Shown: positions 43,800 to 55,112 of the stretch, piece by piece
How the letters are laid out: every line of letters starts with the position of its first letter
How positions within the stretch are numbered: the first letter of the stretch is position 1
From: Tridacna crocea
Taxonomy: Eukaryota; Mollusca; Bivalvia; Cardiida; Cardiidae
Assembly: GCA_943736015.1 (NCBI GenBank)
Contig: OX031066.1
Coordinates: 12,342,245 to 12,406,244 of the forward strand
Direction of reading: 5' to 3'
DNA: 64,000 bases
Translations under genes and position numbers: made by a program
Notes under the pieces: generated by a model
What the model was told of the DNA's origin: nothing
Seen by the model: only the letters and a program-made list of their open reading frames with translations
The model's database searches: none

Positions 43800-44018
43800 C
43801 TCATTGTCGCATGAAAAAAACTTGGACACCAACTGATTGCAGACTACGAAATTAGTGTAGCTCAAGTGATACTCAGTGTTATCAAAACATTGTCTTTTTA
43901 CGTCAATAGAACCCCCTTTTTCCATGAAGTTTGCTACCCTTTTGCCATATTTTCTTTGCTTCATCTGAATAATTTCTAATTGGACAGGTATACAATTTTG
44001 TTCTCTAGTAAAAGATTG
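43800..44018 (-). mobile_element. TTAA-221 MITE, strongly decayed
   Basis: TTAA then CTCATTGTCGC, TTGCAGACTACGAAATTAG; end CTAGTAAAAG. Centre lost. Confidence 0.5.
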
Positions 44019-44194
44019 AGGTAAAAAGGAAAGTATGAAAAGAATAATACATAATTATAAGGGTTAGACTTTATGTACTAATTATACCTAAGGGCAAAAG
44101 TTAAGCCTATTTCATATTCGTTAAAAAAGAGGTAAACAAAGACCAAAATAACATGACTTTATTTTGTGTGGTGCATTTTCATTCATTCATTTAA

Positions 44195-44403
44195 CTCTTT
44201 ACCATACAACAAAATGTTAGGCTGGTCCAAATTGAAAACCTTTGCAGACAACAAAATTAATGTGACTCAAAAATTGAAATTTGTTCTGGGAGGGTAGAAA
44301 ACTTTCTGGGAAAAGGAGAAAATGCTGGTTCTCCTTTCCCCCCAGTGTTTTCAAAAAGCTACTTTTTCAGGGTCAAGAAAGTCAGGGATTGTTCAGGAAA
44401 GGG
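44195..44403 (-). mobile_element. TTAA-221 MITE, nearly full length
   Basis: TTAA at 44191-44194 and after GGG at 44403. One palindrome arm lost about 12 bp. Confidence 0.9.
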
Positions 44404-44489
44404 TTAAACGCTAAACATAGATATTAAAAGAAAATTGATACATTTGGGCAAAAGAATTGTTTTAACTGAATGAGATGGAATATGCTTAA

Positions 44490-44707
44490 CTCTTTACCAA
44501 ATGACAATATTTCAGACTGGTCCAATTCGGAAGCATTTGCAGACAACAAAATATGTGTGACTGAGAAAATTGAAAATTGGTTTGAGAGGGGTGGAAAGCA
44601 TTGTGGAAAAAGGAGAAAATGCTTGTTACCAGCATTTTCTCCTTTTCCAACAATGTTTTCAAAAGGCTTCTTTCCAAGGGTCGTTAAAAGTTGGGATGTA
44701 TGGTGAA
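44490..44707 (-). mobile_element. TTAA-221 MITE, nearly full length
   Basis: TTAA at 44486-44489; right end worn (TATGGTGAAA). Core GCTTGTTACCAGC. Confidence 0.85.
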
Positions 44708-44754
44708 AATTTACTTTTTTCCCATCAGTATATTTTAGTTTTTTATTTTTCCAG

Positions 44755-44863
44755 ATAATAACAGGATGTTCTAATATTCGACTTCTAAGAGGTCAAATCA
44801 AATTTGATGACTTATACAGTAACATTGTGACAGTAGTACCAACACTTACCCTTAAAGAATCAT
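44755..44863 (+). pseudogene. Possible further spectrin exon (weak)
   Basis: Acceptor TTATTTTTCCAG, donor GTAAGT, open frame ITGCSNIRLLRGQIKFDDLY...LTLKES. Spacing of L-x-G, DL and LxxE loosely resembles repeat 6 (LTG...LSGM-RDLAAI) and it lies downstream in the right order, but identity is low. May be unrelated. Confidence 0.25.
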
Positions 44864-44902
44864 GTAAGTACCATCTTTTATCATCTTTTAGTATTGTTGT
44901 TT

Positions 44903-45118
44903 CATTACCAGACAATAAAAACTTTAGACATGTCCAGAATTTGGCTCTATTGGTGGGACTTGTCTTTATAGTGTGGAGAACATTGTGGGAAAGGAAGAAG
45001 ATGCTCCTGAGGGAAAAAAAGAAAATGTTGGTTATCAGCTTTGCCTCCTTTTCCTACAAAGTTTTCAAAAGCTGTCTTACTCAGAGATTTTAAAACTCGT
45101 GATTTTTTGGTAAAGTTT
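44903..45118 (-). mobile_element. TTAA-221 MITE, diverged
   Basis: CATTACCAGACAATAAAAACTTTAG and GATTTTTTGGTAAAG ends; an extra G/A-rich insert in one arm. Confidence 0.7.
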
Positions 45119-45119
45119 T

Positions 45120-45560
45120 GACTCATCACCCATGAACCAAATTTACCTCGGAAAACTTAATGATAAAAAAGGTTAGCCCTGAAGTCCCTCGGCCGGAGCC
45201 ATTTTGCCAAACTTACCCTTTTTTCAAATCACTTCTGAGGTATGCTTGTCTCATTATTGTCCCCGTGGGGTCCCGGGGTTTTTTTTACTATATAGAATAG
45301 GACCTCGGCCTTTCTCTATGGCATGTCGTAGAAGGCGACTAAAATTAGAGATGAACGACTGCTTTCCACGTAATTCATAGGATTGCAGCAGGCTGGGTAG
45401 TTCTTGTTCAAAATTCTATATTTTTTTCTTGATGTAAATATATAGGGTTTTGAATGGGATTCAATTGGCCTGTGGGACCCAGTGAGCTTTAATCAGGGGT
45501 ATAAGAATAAACCACTGCAGTCCTGCGATTTCACATCTGCCATTTTATTCATTCAAATTA
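45120..45560. other. Unassigned, possibly repetitive sequence
   Basis: Includes GGGGTCCCGGGG, AGGACCTCGGCC and GGCATGTCGTAGAAGGCGAC, which look more G+C-rich than the surroundings. No frame or ends identified. Confidence 0.35.
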
Positions 45561-45564
45561 TTAA

Positions 45565-45785
45565 CTCTTTATAACACAGGTCTGACTTTAAATGATCCTG
45601 AAAAAAGAAAGCTTTTGAAAACATTGTGGGAAAAGGAGAAAATGCTGATAACCAGCATTTTCTTCTTTTCCCTCAATGTTTTCTACCCTACTCAAATCAG
45701 CTTTCAATTTTTGAGTCCGATCAATTTTGTTGTCTGCAAATGCTTGCAATTTGGACTAGACCAAAATTTTGTGTTTGGTAAAGAG
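45565..45785 (+). mobile_element. TTAA-221 MITE, full length
   Basis: 221 bp, TTAA at 45561-45564 and 45786-45789. Confidence 0.95.
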
Positions 45786-46004
45786 TTAAGACAATCATTC
45801 TAACAAATACAAGCTTTTCTGTAGTACTTAAGTTACATACATTTTACCTAAACATAGGTCATTTTCAAACTTGTGCAGATATCATCATGACAAATCTTCT
45901 GACCACCTTTCATAAGTAATGGAAAGAAAATGTGGCTGGCCCGCAGATGTATTATACGTAGAAAGACATCACATTTTGGATCCTTAAGATCTACTTATTG
46001 TTAA

Positions 46005-46223
46005 CACTTTCCCAAACAGGCCCTTGTTTTTTACGTGTCTGCAGTAAAAGTCTTTAGAAAACATGTGGAAAAAGGAGAAATTGCTCATAACAAGCAATTT
46101 CTCCTTTTCCCACATTGTTTCTAGTCTTTTTGAGAACTTTCTGCCATTTTCTCCAAATCTAAAATTGTCGTCTGCAAAGTCTTTTGGTTTAGAAGAGTCC
46201 AAAATTTGTTCTTTGCCAAAGGG
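46005..46223 (+). mobile_element. TTAA-221 MITE, variant
   Basis: 219 bp, TTAA at 46001-46004 and 46224-46227. Core GCTCATAACAAGC in AAATTGC/GCAATTT arms, intermediate between family 1 and family 2. Confidence 0.9.
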
Positions 46224-46227
46224 TTAA

Positions 46228-46601
46228 AAAGAATTGGGAGAATTGGATGAATCATTAGGAAGAATGGTCCTTAGAGATGCAGAAAATGCAAAATGTTTCT
46301 TCCTATGTCAGGTTTAAAGAACTGCGCAGGTTGACATAGGTTGAAACTTTTTGCAGATACATTAAACTTCCTTATTCCCTTCAGTGATTGTCCATCTCTC
46401 AGTGTATATTTTTATGCCCAGCCAGGGTTTGATAGGGTTGAAAACAATGAGGGAAAAGCTATGCTGTTAAAACTCATTAAACTCGAGTACATGGTTTTAT
46501 TTTTCACATAAAAGATAACAACTTCGTTAGATTTCTAAGGAGTTTGTCAAGTATGTGATGCAGGTGGTTCCAGGACTAGGGCAAAAGCTCGTCATTTTCT
46601 G
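46228..46601. other. No recognisable feature
   Basis: A weak GGGTTGAAAACAATGAGGGAAAAGC near 46435 may be a MITE scrap. Confidence 0.35.
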
Positions 46602-46605
46602 TTAA

Positions 46606-46829
46606 CTCTTTACTACACAATCCGGACTATTATCAACCCCAAGGAAGATGCCTTTTGAAAACATAGTGGGAAAATAGTTGGAAAAGGAGAAAATGCTGGT
46701 AACCAGCATTTTCTCCTTTTTCTACAAGGTTTTCTTCCCTGTAACAGATTCATATCATCACAGAATTTAATTAGTCGTCTGTAAATGCCTTCCATTTGGA
46801 CCAGTCTAAAACTTTGTCGTTTGGTAGAC
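46606..46829 (+). mobile_element. TTAA-221 MITE
   Basis: TTAA at 46602-46605; R end CGTTTGGTAGAC. A short partial duplication in the left arm (GTGGGAAAATAGTTGGAAAAGG). Confidence 0.85.
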
Positions 46830-46831
46830 TT

Positions 46832-47057
46832 AGATCTTTAGCACACACTTTGAACTTTTAATGACCCTGAGAAAGAGGCCTTTTGAAAACACTGGGAAAA
46901 GGAGCAAATGCTGGTAATCAGCATTTTCTCCTCTTCCCACAGTGTTTTCTACCCTTCCCAAACCAAATTTTAATTTTAGAATCACCTTCATTTTGTCGTC
47001 TGCAAAATTAATGCTTCCGATTTGGACCAGTGTAAAATTTTATCATGTGGTAAAGAG
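46832..47057 (+). mobile_element. TTAA-221 MITE, abutting the previous copy
   Basis: Worn L tip (CTTTAGCACAC), R end GGTAAAGAG then TTAA (47058-47061). Core GCTGGTAATCAGC. Contains a short insert in TGCAAAATTAATGC. Confidence 0.85.
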
Positions 47058-47081
47058 TTAATACAGCCAATTTAAAAATCA

Positions 47082-47300
47082 TGTGTGAAAAGGCTGGAAA
47101 AGGTTGTTGGAGGAGAAAATGCTGGTAACCAGCATTTTATTCTTTACCACAGTGTTATTCTAAGCTTTCTTTTACAGGGTCGATTTTTTTACTTAGACTA
47201 AACTAAAGGCATCTGAAGGCAAAAAGTCAAATCTAGCTCAAACAATGATTTCAGTCTTTGATTGGATGGAAAACATTGCAGGAAAAGTAGAAAATGCTGG
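47082..47300. mobile_element. TTAA-221 MITE pieces, rearranged
   Basis: A palindrome centre (GCTGGTAACCAGC) is followed by an R half in the opposite order ending AAAATGCTGGCC. Confidence 0.55.
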
Positions 47301-47725
47301 CCTTGTCCACCTTTCTAGGATTTTTGTGACAAAAATATTATCGAAAGTCAAATTATGTATCTCTTGTAGACTGAAAAGTTTGTTTTGAATTGTTCAAGGT
47401 GGTAGAGATTGATTAGGGCCGACTGTTAAGGGTAAACAAAATTTTTTTCATGCCGTTTCTATCAGGACAACCATTATCAAAATGCCATTACTATGGAAGG
47501 TGCAATATTGTGATGCATTATAATTCTTTCAACGATTGATTTTCTAGGGTTCTTTATTCCGTATTAGAAAAGACAATAATTATTCTGTAAATATTTACAG
47601 AGAACCAATTGTAAAACTGATAGAAATAATGTTCTGTCTCTTTGAGAAAAGAATGCCACCAAAAACTTGCCTTTTCAGATTTCAAAATATCTGATGATTA
47701 TATAGATTTATCAAATGGATCTATA
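47301..47725. other. No recognisable feature
   Basis: No gene or repeat recognised. Confidence 0.4.
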
Positions 47726-47729
47726 TTAA

Positions 47730-47949
47730 CTCATTACCTCACGACAATATTTTAGGCTTGTCCAAATCGAAAGCATTTGCAGATGACAAAATAAAAGTGA
47801 CTGAAGATTTGAAATTTAAGTTGTGAAGAGTAGAAAATAGTGTGGGAAAAGGAGAAAATGCTGGTTACCAGCATTTCCTCCCTTTCCCACAATGTTTTCT
47901 AAAGGCTCCTTTCTCAGGGTTGTCAAATTAGGGATTGTGTGGTAATGGG
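47730..47949 (-). mobile_element. TTAA-221 MITE, full length
   Basis: 220 bp, TTAA at 47726-47729 and 47950-47953. Core GCTGGTTACCAGC. Confidence 0.95.
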
Positions 47950-47950
47950 T

Positions 47951-48420
47951 TAAGTTTCGTCAAATTATAGCCCTGGGTGCAAATTTGGCCCTTGGAGTCA
48001 AAAGTTTTACCTGGGCTTAAATAGGGAAAACTTCAAAATTCTTCTGGTACCTAGCCATAGGGCCTGCGGCTTCCAAATTTTGCATGTAGTTTTATCCCGT
48101 GGGCCTCGACCAAGAGAGCCATAATCATAACCTTGGGGTCGAGTTTGGTCCCACCCTTGGAGCACAAGTTTTACATGGGCTTTTATAGTGAAAACTCTAT
48201 AGATCTTCTTGCCACTAACCATATGAACTAGGTCTGCTTAATTTAGCCCAGTCTAAGGATTTCGTTTTATTAGGTCTTTCAGTTTATAACCACACATCCT
48301 GGACCTATATTATTTGGTATGGGGCTTCGAATTGGGGACCTCCACCACAAGTCAAGTTATTGTAGAATTGTGGCTTTTCCCTGGGGTCATAACTTTCTTA
48401 TTTGATTTTATTGTAAAGAT
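47951..48420 (+). mobile_element. Decayed HINE-like core
   Basis: Two units with GCCTGCGGCTTCCAAATTTTG / CCCTTGGAG-CA-AAGTTTTAC resemble the H1a core. No ends found. Confidence 0.5.
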
Positions 48421-49090
48421 TTTGTATGTCTTGTGTATATAATATAGCCCCTTTTAATGATTATTATATCTGCAACTCAAGCCACTCACGGATTATTGCA
48501 TGTTCATACTACAGGCCCCTGTAAAAGATTTTAACTGTAAATTAAGCCACTCATTTTTACATGTATGTACTATAGTCTCTTTTAAAATAATTAAAATGTG
48601 TATAACTTGAGCCACTTATTGATGATTACATGTATATACTCTTGCCCACTTTTAATCATTAAAATATGTGTGAGTTGAAATATCTGTCATGGAAACTACT
48701 CATATGTAATTATATGTATATACTTTTGCCTCTTTTAATGCTTACACATATTTATACTATAAAATATGATAAAAATGTCTATAACTGAACTCGCTTATGG
48801 ACGATAAGATGTAAATATTATTGCTCCTTTCATCAATTAAAATGTATATAACTGAACCAGTGCATGGATAATAAGATCACAAATAAGATAACCCACTCAA
48901 TGATAACTATGCTTTCAACCATTAAAATATCCATATATGAACACACTATTGATATATCTATACTATTGCCCCTGTTAACGATTAAAGTATCACTGAACAT
49001 ACGCATTTATAATCATATACTACTATCCCTTTACACAATTGAAATATGCATAACGACACACCCTCAAAGATATTTATTGATACAAACAAA
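48421..49090. repeat. Degenerate 60-90 bp tandem repeat
   Basis: About eight loose units containing ATTAAAATATGTATA and a CTATTGCCCCTTTTA-type block, with drifting length. Confidence 0.6.
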
Positions 49091-49629
49091 GTCAATATTC
49101 AAACCCTTAGTTACTTTGAAAACAGTAGCTTTGTCTTTTTTTTTTTTAATGAGATATAATATCATTTCATCACACTGTTGATGCTATTCCACATAATCAA
49201 TATGTAGTTGTGCATAGAATCGGCCTGTCCCTATGCCATGAGTTTTGCATTATGTAGTCCTTTGTATATTAAAAGTTACATTCAATTTGCTGCTCCTCTT
49301 TTCTTAAATCCCCAGCCCATTTTCAGTGAAATTTTACGGGACCTTACATTCAATAACTGATTGTGCATAGTGTCAGCATACCCCTTGGCAATGACTATTT
49401 GCAGAGTTATAAATTTTTCTAAACTACATTTGATTTTTCAGCTCTTTTTTTCTCATGACTTTGCTTAATGTTGATGAAATTGTAAAGGATTCAGATGTCC
49501 TTAGTGTGAGCATGTCCCTTTTTAGTAAATAAATGCAGTGTTATGGGTACTTTTAATTACTATTTTATTAATTTTCTAAGCACTTCATCTTCATATAATT
49601 ATTCAGGAGTCATCAGTAAGACATCAAGC
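49091..49629. other. No recognisable feature
   Basis: TAGTGTGAGCATGTCCCTTT-type phrases recur loosely (near 49365, 49500 and 49640), suggesting a very old tandem repeat. Confidence 0.35.
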
Positions 49630-49704
49630 TGTGCTTAGTGTCAGCATATCCTTTTCAAGTGAAACAGTGGCAGAGTTATGTCCCTTGTTGAGTCTAGGAT
49701 TTAT

Positions 49705-50110
49705 TCAGAAATTTTTTGGAAAAGTTAGATTCCCACCAGTACAGATCATGGTTAGAAGAATGACGTCAGGCAAGATATTTTATATGTTCTACTTACTGGT
49801 TTGGGTCCAGGAAAATTTCTTCAAGGTGTATGTATTTTACATAAATGGTCGTACTAGCAGTCATGGAAACAATTATTTGGTTATAATAAAGGTCAATGTA
49901 CCACTACTAATTATCACTAGTACATCTGCCTTTCATGGTTAGAACAATAAAAAAAAAAAAAGATATTGTATTTGCTGCTTCTGGCTTGAGTCTTGGAAAA
50001 AAGTCTTCATAAAGGACATGACATTGTGCTGTACATTAAATGGTAGAACTTACAACCATAAGGACAAGTATTAGGTTCTGAACAAGGGCCAATGTCAGCT
50101 ACTCTAATAC
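49705..50110 (+). repeat. Dispersed repeat module, also near 58 kb
   Basis: GCAAGATATTTTATA, GGGTCCAGGAAAA-TTCTTCAA and CAATGTCAGCTACTCTAATA recur directly at 57970-58085 and inverted at 58570-58700. Confidence 0.65.
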
Positions 50111-50244
50111 TGGTTATGGTAAAGGTTTTATCCATAAATAATGGAAAAGGCTGAATTGTCATTGTCATTGGTTATGGTTACAACAATTATATCCAAGTTT
50201 TTATACCTATGAGCTGCTCACTGGTATGGATCTAGGTAATGGTA

Positions 50245-50790
50245 AAGGTGGTTAAGGTGGTAACCATGGCTGTAGGGCAGGAGGAGGTCATAATATATCT
50301 CTATATTATAATGCACACAAAAAATAACAACAAAATTGAGAAAATAAACAAATGTTAATACAAAGACACTTGGTAGGATAAAAGGTGGTAAGGGTTTGGC
50401 TGTAGGGGAGGAGGACGCCATAATATTTCCCTAAATTTTGACAAGAAAAAGCAAACAACAAAATTTAGAGTACAAATAGTAATACAATGACAGTTGGTGG
50501 TAAATAAAGGTGATAAATGTTTGGCTTCAGGGAGGAGGATGAGGCCAATATCTCCTTGAATTACGACAAGAAAAACAATTAAACAAAAAAATTTAAAATA
50601 CAAGTAGTAATACAATGATATTTGGTAGGAAAAAAGGGGGTAAGGGTTTGGCTGTAGGGGAGGAGGAGACAATTATATTAACTGAATTATGACATGTATT
50701 TGATTTTAAGCACTCATGCAACAGGTTACAGTATAAATGGTTGGCACTGTAGAAGGAAGAGGCCATTATATTTTCCTGAATTATGATATA
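50245..50790. repeat. Tandem repeat, about 120-bp units
   Basis: Four to five units with GGTAAGGGTTTGGCTGTAGG, GGAGGAGGA and CATAATAT. The proline-rich frames on the - strand follow from this repeat. Confidence 0.8.
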
Positions 50791-50849
50791 TATTTTGAAT
50801 GGTTTAAAAGAGAGGATTAGAAAATCAAAGTTGAATTTTGAGTTTGTCA

Positions 50850-51843
50850 TCTCTTAGTCGTTGATCATTGTGGAATTTCAGGTTATGTATGTACATAAAT
50901 TATTATTTATGTGATCATTATGACAACTTTGTAAAATTTTTACACATTGACAACACATTTCATAAACTTTGCATTGCTTCCACATTTGTAACTGATAAAG
51001 GACATCTCTACCTGACTTATAGGGTTTGGGCCGGTTTTTAACATCCAACTCTGTTTGTGTCATCTGGCAAAAGATATCTCCTCATATCTTGGTTATCCAT
51101 ACTTGCCTGTGTAAGACATAGGAATACGTTTAAGTACTGTACCTGTACCCAGCCTATGTGAAATTGTATGTGAGGTCTTAATGTTCGCATGCACCAAAGA
51201 AATTTTTGTAAACCATAATTATCCAATGGATGACAAAGGTATATATGTTACCTGTCACCTAGAATATGACTTGTTAAATAACATGTGAGATTAGAGCGCA
51301 AGCATGTTCCAAGAGAAAACATGACTTTTAGGGGTTGTTGTGGTTGTATGTTTCCCATGCATGCTATACAGACAAAAACAATGACAGTCTACTGCCATTG
51401 CTCATGTTTATGTTTCAGTGGTAGAACTACAAATTTTGATAGGACGTGATATTCATAATTTGATGTGAATATGTGGTCCTCAGCAAGGTTTGAGATGTGT
51501 ATCTGTTACTCCATAAAAACCATCTGCTGTTTAGTCCTTAAGAGGCGATTTTCCCATGTAGCAGACAGTGTACAAGGGTTGTCCCATTGAATCATAGACA
51601 CTTGTTATAAAAATATTTCTTAATGTCTGATTGCAATAATTTTACAAGTACATATATTTTAGAGATGTGATGTGCTATATTTTAGAGCAGTGATGTGCTA
51701 TTTCTAAAGAGCATAAGCTTACTGTTACATGTAGTTGTTATCTTCACAATGTGCACTGGTTTGCAGTTTGTGATCTATTTCAAAATGTTTTAAGTTAATG
51801 ACTATACTTTATATCTTAATGATGTTTTCAGCTAATAGTAAGG
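50850..51843. other. No recognisable feature
   Basis: A 15-bp word ATGTGCTATATTTTAGAG repeats near 51670-51690; otherwise nothing. Confidence 0.4.
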
Positions 51844-51847
51844 TTAA

Positions 51848-52069
51848 CCCTTTACCAAACAACCCCTGGTTTTTTAAGATCCTGAGATAGAAGCCGTTTG
51901 AATACATTGTGGGAAAAGGAGAAAATAATGGTAACCAGCATTTTCTCCTTTGCCCACAATGTTTAACACCCTGCTGGAATTAAATTTCAATGTTTTAGTT
52001 ACGTTTATTTTGTCATCAGCAAGTGCTTTAAATTTGGACCAGTCTAAAATTTTGTTATTTGGTAAAGAG
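51848..52069 (+). mobile_element. TTAA-221 MITE, full length
   Basis: 222 bp with TTAA at 51844-51847; the right flank has mutated to TAGA. Core GGTAACC. Confidence 0.9.
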
Positions 52070-52271
52070 TAGATAAAATGATGAATAGAAACTGTACCCC
52101 TCAGTTTTATTGTCACTCCGATTGTCTATGATTCAATGGGACAGCCCTTGTAGATCTAGATCAGGATGCACAGGGATGCCGCCCCTACTTTGATGTACAC
52201 TTTGATATTTTGTGAGGTATTCTGGTGAGAGCAGCCTTGAAATTGCTTTAATTATGCCTTTACTACCTCTA

Positions 52272-54284
52272 AACTCACCTGAACACGAAGTGCTTCATGT
52301 GAGCTATTGTGACTGCTTATTGTCCAACAACATGTACTGTATATCTGTTTAACCACAATTCCAAAAACTCCCCCCCAGACACTAATGGATGAAAGAAAAT
52401 TTAATGTCCAAACTCCTAAACACGTCAATCAAAAATTGATTCAAAATGATTTTGATAATGTCAACTATGTTAGTAATTGCAGCATCTGTGTTGAAGACAG
52501 CATTTACATTTACTTTTCTTTTTACATTTAAGATTTTTAAAAGCTTAGACTTTCTAAACCATATGGATTGGTTCATATTTGTTGCAATGATAGGTATACC
52601 AGTAGGTTCAGAGTTTCTGTCAGCAGTGCAATGCCCATGATCTTAAAGTCCAGATTGTAGACTTTAATACTGTACATCATAGTTACACTTTCTGTTAGTT
52701 TTTTAAGAGCTCTTTAAGAGCTCATATTTTCCAAAGTGAGTGATGGATTAGGTTCATAGTTTTGTTGTAGCATTGCATTGTTAGGTTAAGCTTTATGTTT
52801 ATTTTTGTTATACCCACTGTTTACTTGGTACATTTTTGGTAGTTTTGTACGGGTCTTTAAAGGCTAATCATTTCAAGTTAACTTTTGAATTTCATATTGG
52901 TCATTTAAACGTTTACTTCAAAATTTTTGAAGAAACCACATCTTCAAAACTGTACGATGACTTTGGTTCATATTTGTGATAGAGATCCAAGGTTTCTCTC
53001 AGCAAGGTTTCACCCGTCCCCACACCTATGATTTTAAAGTCTAGGTCATGGACAATTTTGAAATTTCATGTTTAAATTGTTCTAGAGTGTTTATTTTCTC
53101 AAGATCAAATGTTGAAGTTGTTTCAAATTTAGTTTGGTGATGGATACTTTTTTTACTCATGCTATTGATTGAGTCTTGGGTTTTCTGTCGTGGGCTGGGA
53201 CCCTGTTGCTGTTTCAGGGCACTGCCCCACACCCTTCCCCTGACAAATTAACTTATACAGGCAAACTGTGCTGTATGATGACAGTTTTTGTTTATGGATT
53301 CTATGTTTTGCGCTACATAATTATGTATAAAAAATTTGCAGGTTTTCTTTTATAGGACCACAAGATCTGGAATGTTGATACTTGATATTTAGCATGATTG
53401 GATAGTTGTTGGTCAAAGTTCTTCATTATATGTCCCTGGGGTAAAATAATGTCCTGCCATATTGGTCATAGGTCAACCATGGAGTAATAAGAGGAAAATG
53501 GTAGGAAAAAATCTTGACTGATACCCCAAAACGTATAATGTTGATGTTTGGTATGTGTCTACTACATAGGTTGATCCATTGTCAAAGTTGTTCAGATTGT
53601 ACCCAAAGACATTAAAGATTGTCCAGTCCCAGAGGTCTCATGTTTACATAGTGTTCTGTTTGAAGAACTTCAAAATTCTTCTCTTGGTTCTGTAGTTTTT
53701 AACATTCTATGAGTTACGTCTGTGAAACTTGACTGTGATAAATATCTTTATATGGAGATGATCTGCTCACCTTAATTGATTAACATTGTCATGTACACTG
53801 TTACTATAAACAGCAAGAGTGAAACCTACAGTTTCTTCAACACTCTGAGCTAAGTTTGTGGAATTTCAGCTGGCAATAGGTTTTAGCAGGTAGATTATAA
53901 CAGTACTATTCATTTACAACACATTTTGCTACTACTTAACCCTTTACCAAACGACAAAATTTTAGACTGGTCCATATTGAAAGAACTTGCAGATGACAAA
54001 ATAACCATAATTCAAAAATTGAAATTTGTCTCCAGCAGGGTGGAAAACATTGTAGGAAAAGGAGAAAATGCTAGTTAACAGCATTTTCTCCTTTTCCCAC
54101 TATGTTTTCAAAAGGCTTCTATCTCTGAGTTGTAAAAACCAGGGATTGTTTGGTAAAGGGTTAATGAAGATAGAGCAATCAAGATTCAAACTCTGAGCTA
54201 GTATGAGTCTTATCTTTAGTCATGCAGTTGTAGCTCTTTTTAACTAGGTGAGCGATGTATGACTACCATGTTTTTCTTGCTTAA
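52272..54284 (+). mobile_element. Old HINE/Helentron-like element H1e
   Basis: Diverged 5' end AACTCACCTGAACACGAAGTGC and 3' end ACTAGGTGAGCGATGTATGAC...TTCTTGCTT. The interior keeps GATATTTAGCATG and TGTCCCTGGGGT pieces of the 165-bp core near 53380-53640. A MITE is inserted at 53940-54160, so this copy is older than that MITE. Confidence 0.65.
53940..54160 (-). mobile_element. TTAA-221 MITE, full length, inside H1e
   Basis: 221 bp, TTAA at 53936-53939 and 54161-54164. Core GCTAGTTAACAGC. Confidence 0.95.
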
Positions 54285-54700
54285 TTTGTCCTTTTATTTT
54301 TATGACAGGCACTTAAGCTCTTCTATTGTGAAAGCAGCCTTCTATTAGGGCCAAAACAGAGATACACCTTGGTAATTTGGAACTGACTTGAATCATCTCT
54401 AGGGGCACAGTCTATTTTGATCACCTGTGAATGCCAGCAAGTCAAGGGTGTGGTACCAACACACCAGTGTGGTGAGATGGGACGACTCTGTCAAGCTTTG
54501 GAACATCACAGGTGGCAAACCTGCGGTAGTCTGTCACAAACTAGGGCTGAACCTCGGTAGCCTTTGGTCAGAACATGCAATCCATCTTCTTGAACTGGGA
54601 CAAAACCAGGTAACATTGGGTTTATGAGAGTGTTACCCCATTTTTCGGTGAAAATGCCCCTGGTATTTATGTTACTCTTCACCATGAGGAATTCAGACCA
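54285..54700 (+). repeat. Old dispersed repeat, related to 63860-64000
   Basis: TTTATGAGAGTGTTACCCCATTTTT...GGTGAAAATGCCC matches the window's last 100 bp read on the - strand. The frame 54427-54627, which contains a WD-like DDSVKLWNI, lies in this repeat. Confidence 0.5.
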
Positions 54701-54976
54701 TTATCGTGACCATGAGTGTGAGAATGGGGTTTAATTGGAGACTTGGAATGATCTTCAGTAAAGCAGATTTTGAATTTCTTAGAGTCAAGTACAACTTTTA
54801 GTTCCTATTGCAGAGTGTAGATTAAGATCAGACTATTCAGAACATGCGGTCCCATTTTTGATGTACACTGTCTGACAGTTTGTGAAGAATGATGGTGAAA
54901 GAAACCTTGAAGTTGCCATATCTGTGTCTTGTCTATCAGTTTAAGATATCCTTTTCATATTTGGCAGGCACATTAA

Positions 54977-55035
54977 CTCTTTCCAAACAATACAAAAATT
55001 GAAAGTGAAAGTATTTGCAAATTGGCAATTCCTTG
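54977..55035 (-). mobile_element. TTAA-221 MITE fragment
   Basis: TTAA then CTCTTTCCAAACAATACAAAAATTG. Confidence 0.5.
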
Positions 55036-55112
55036 CGATTCCATTGATAAGCTTTGTATTTCAAAAGGAAGAAAACAATACAAAAGCAAATAAAATACTG
55101 CATACTCTCAGT

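Noticed and set aside
54427-54627. Frame with a WD40-like DDSVKLWNI stretch and a possible donor
   Set aside because: The adjoining sequence matches the inverted end of the window (63860-64000), so the region is a dispersed repeat. Only one short motif resembles WD40 and no neighbouring exon was found.
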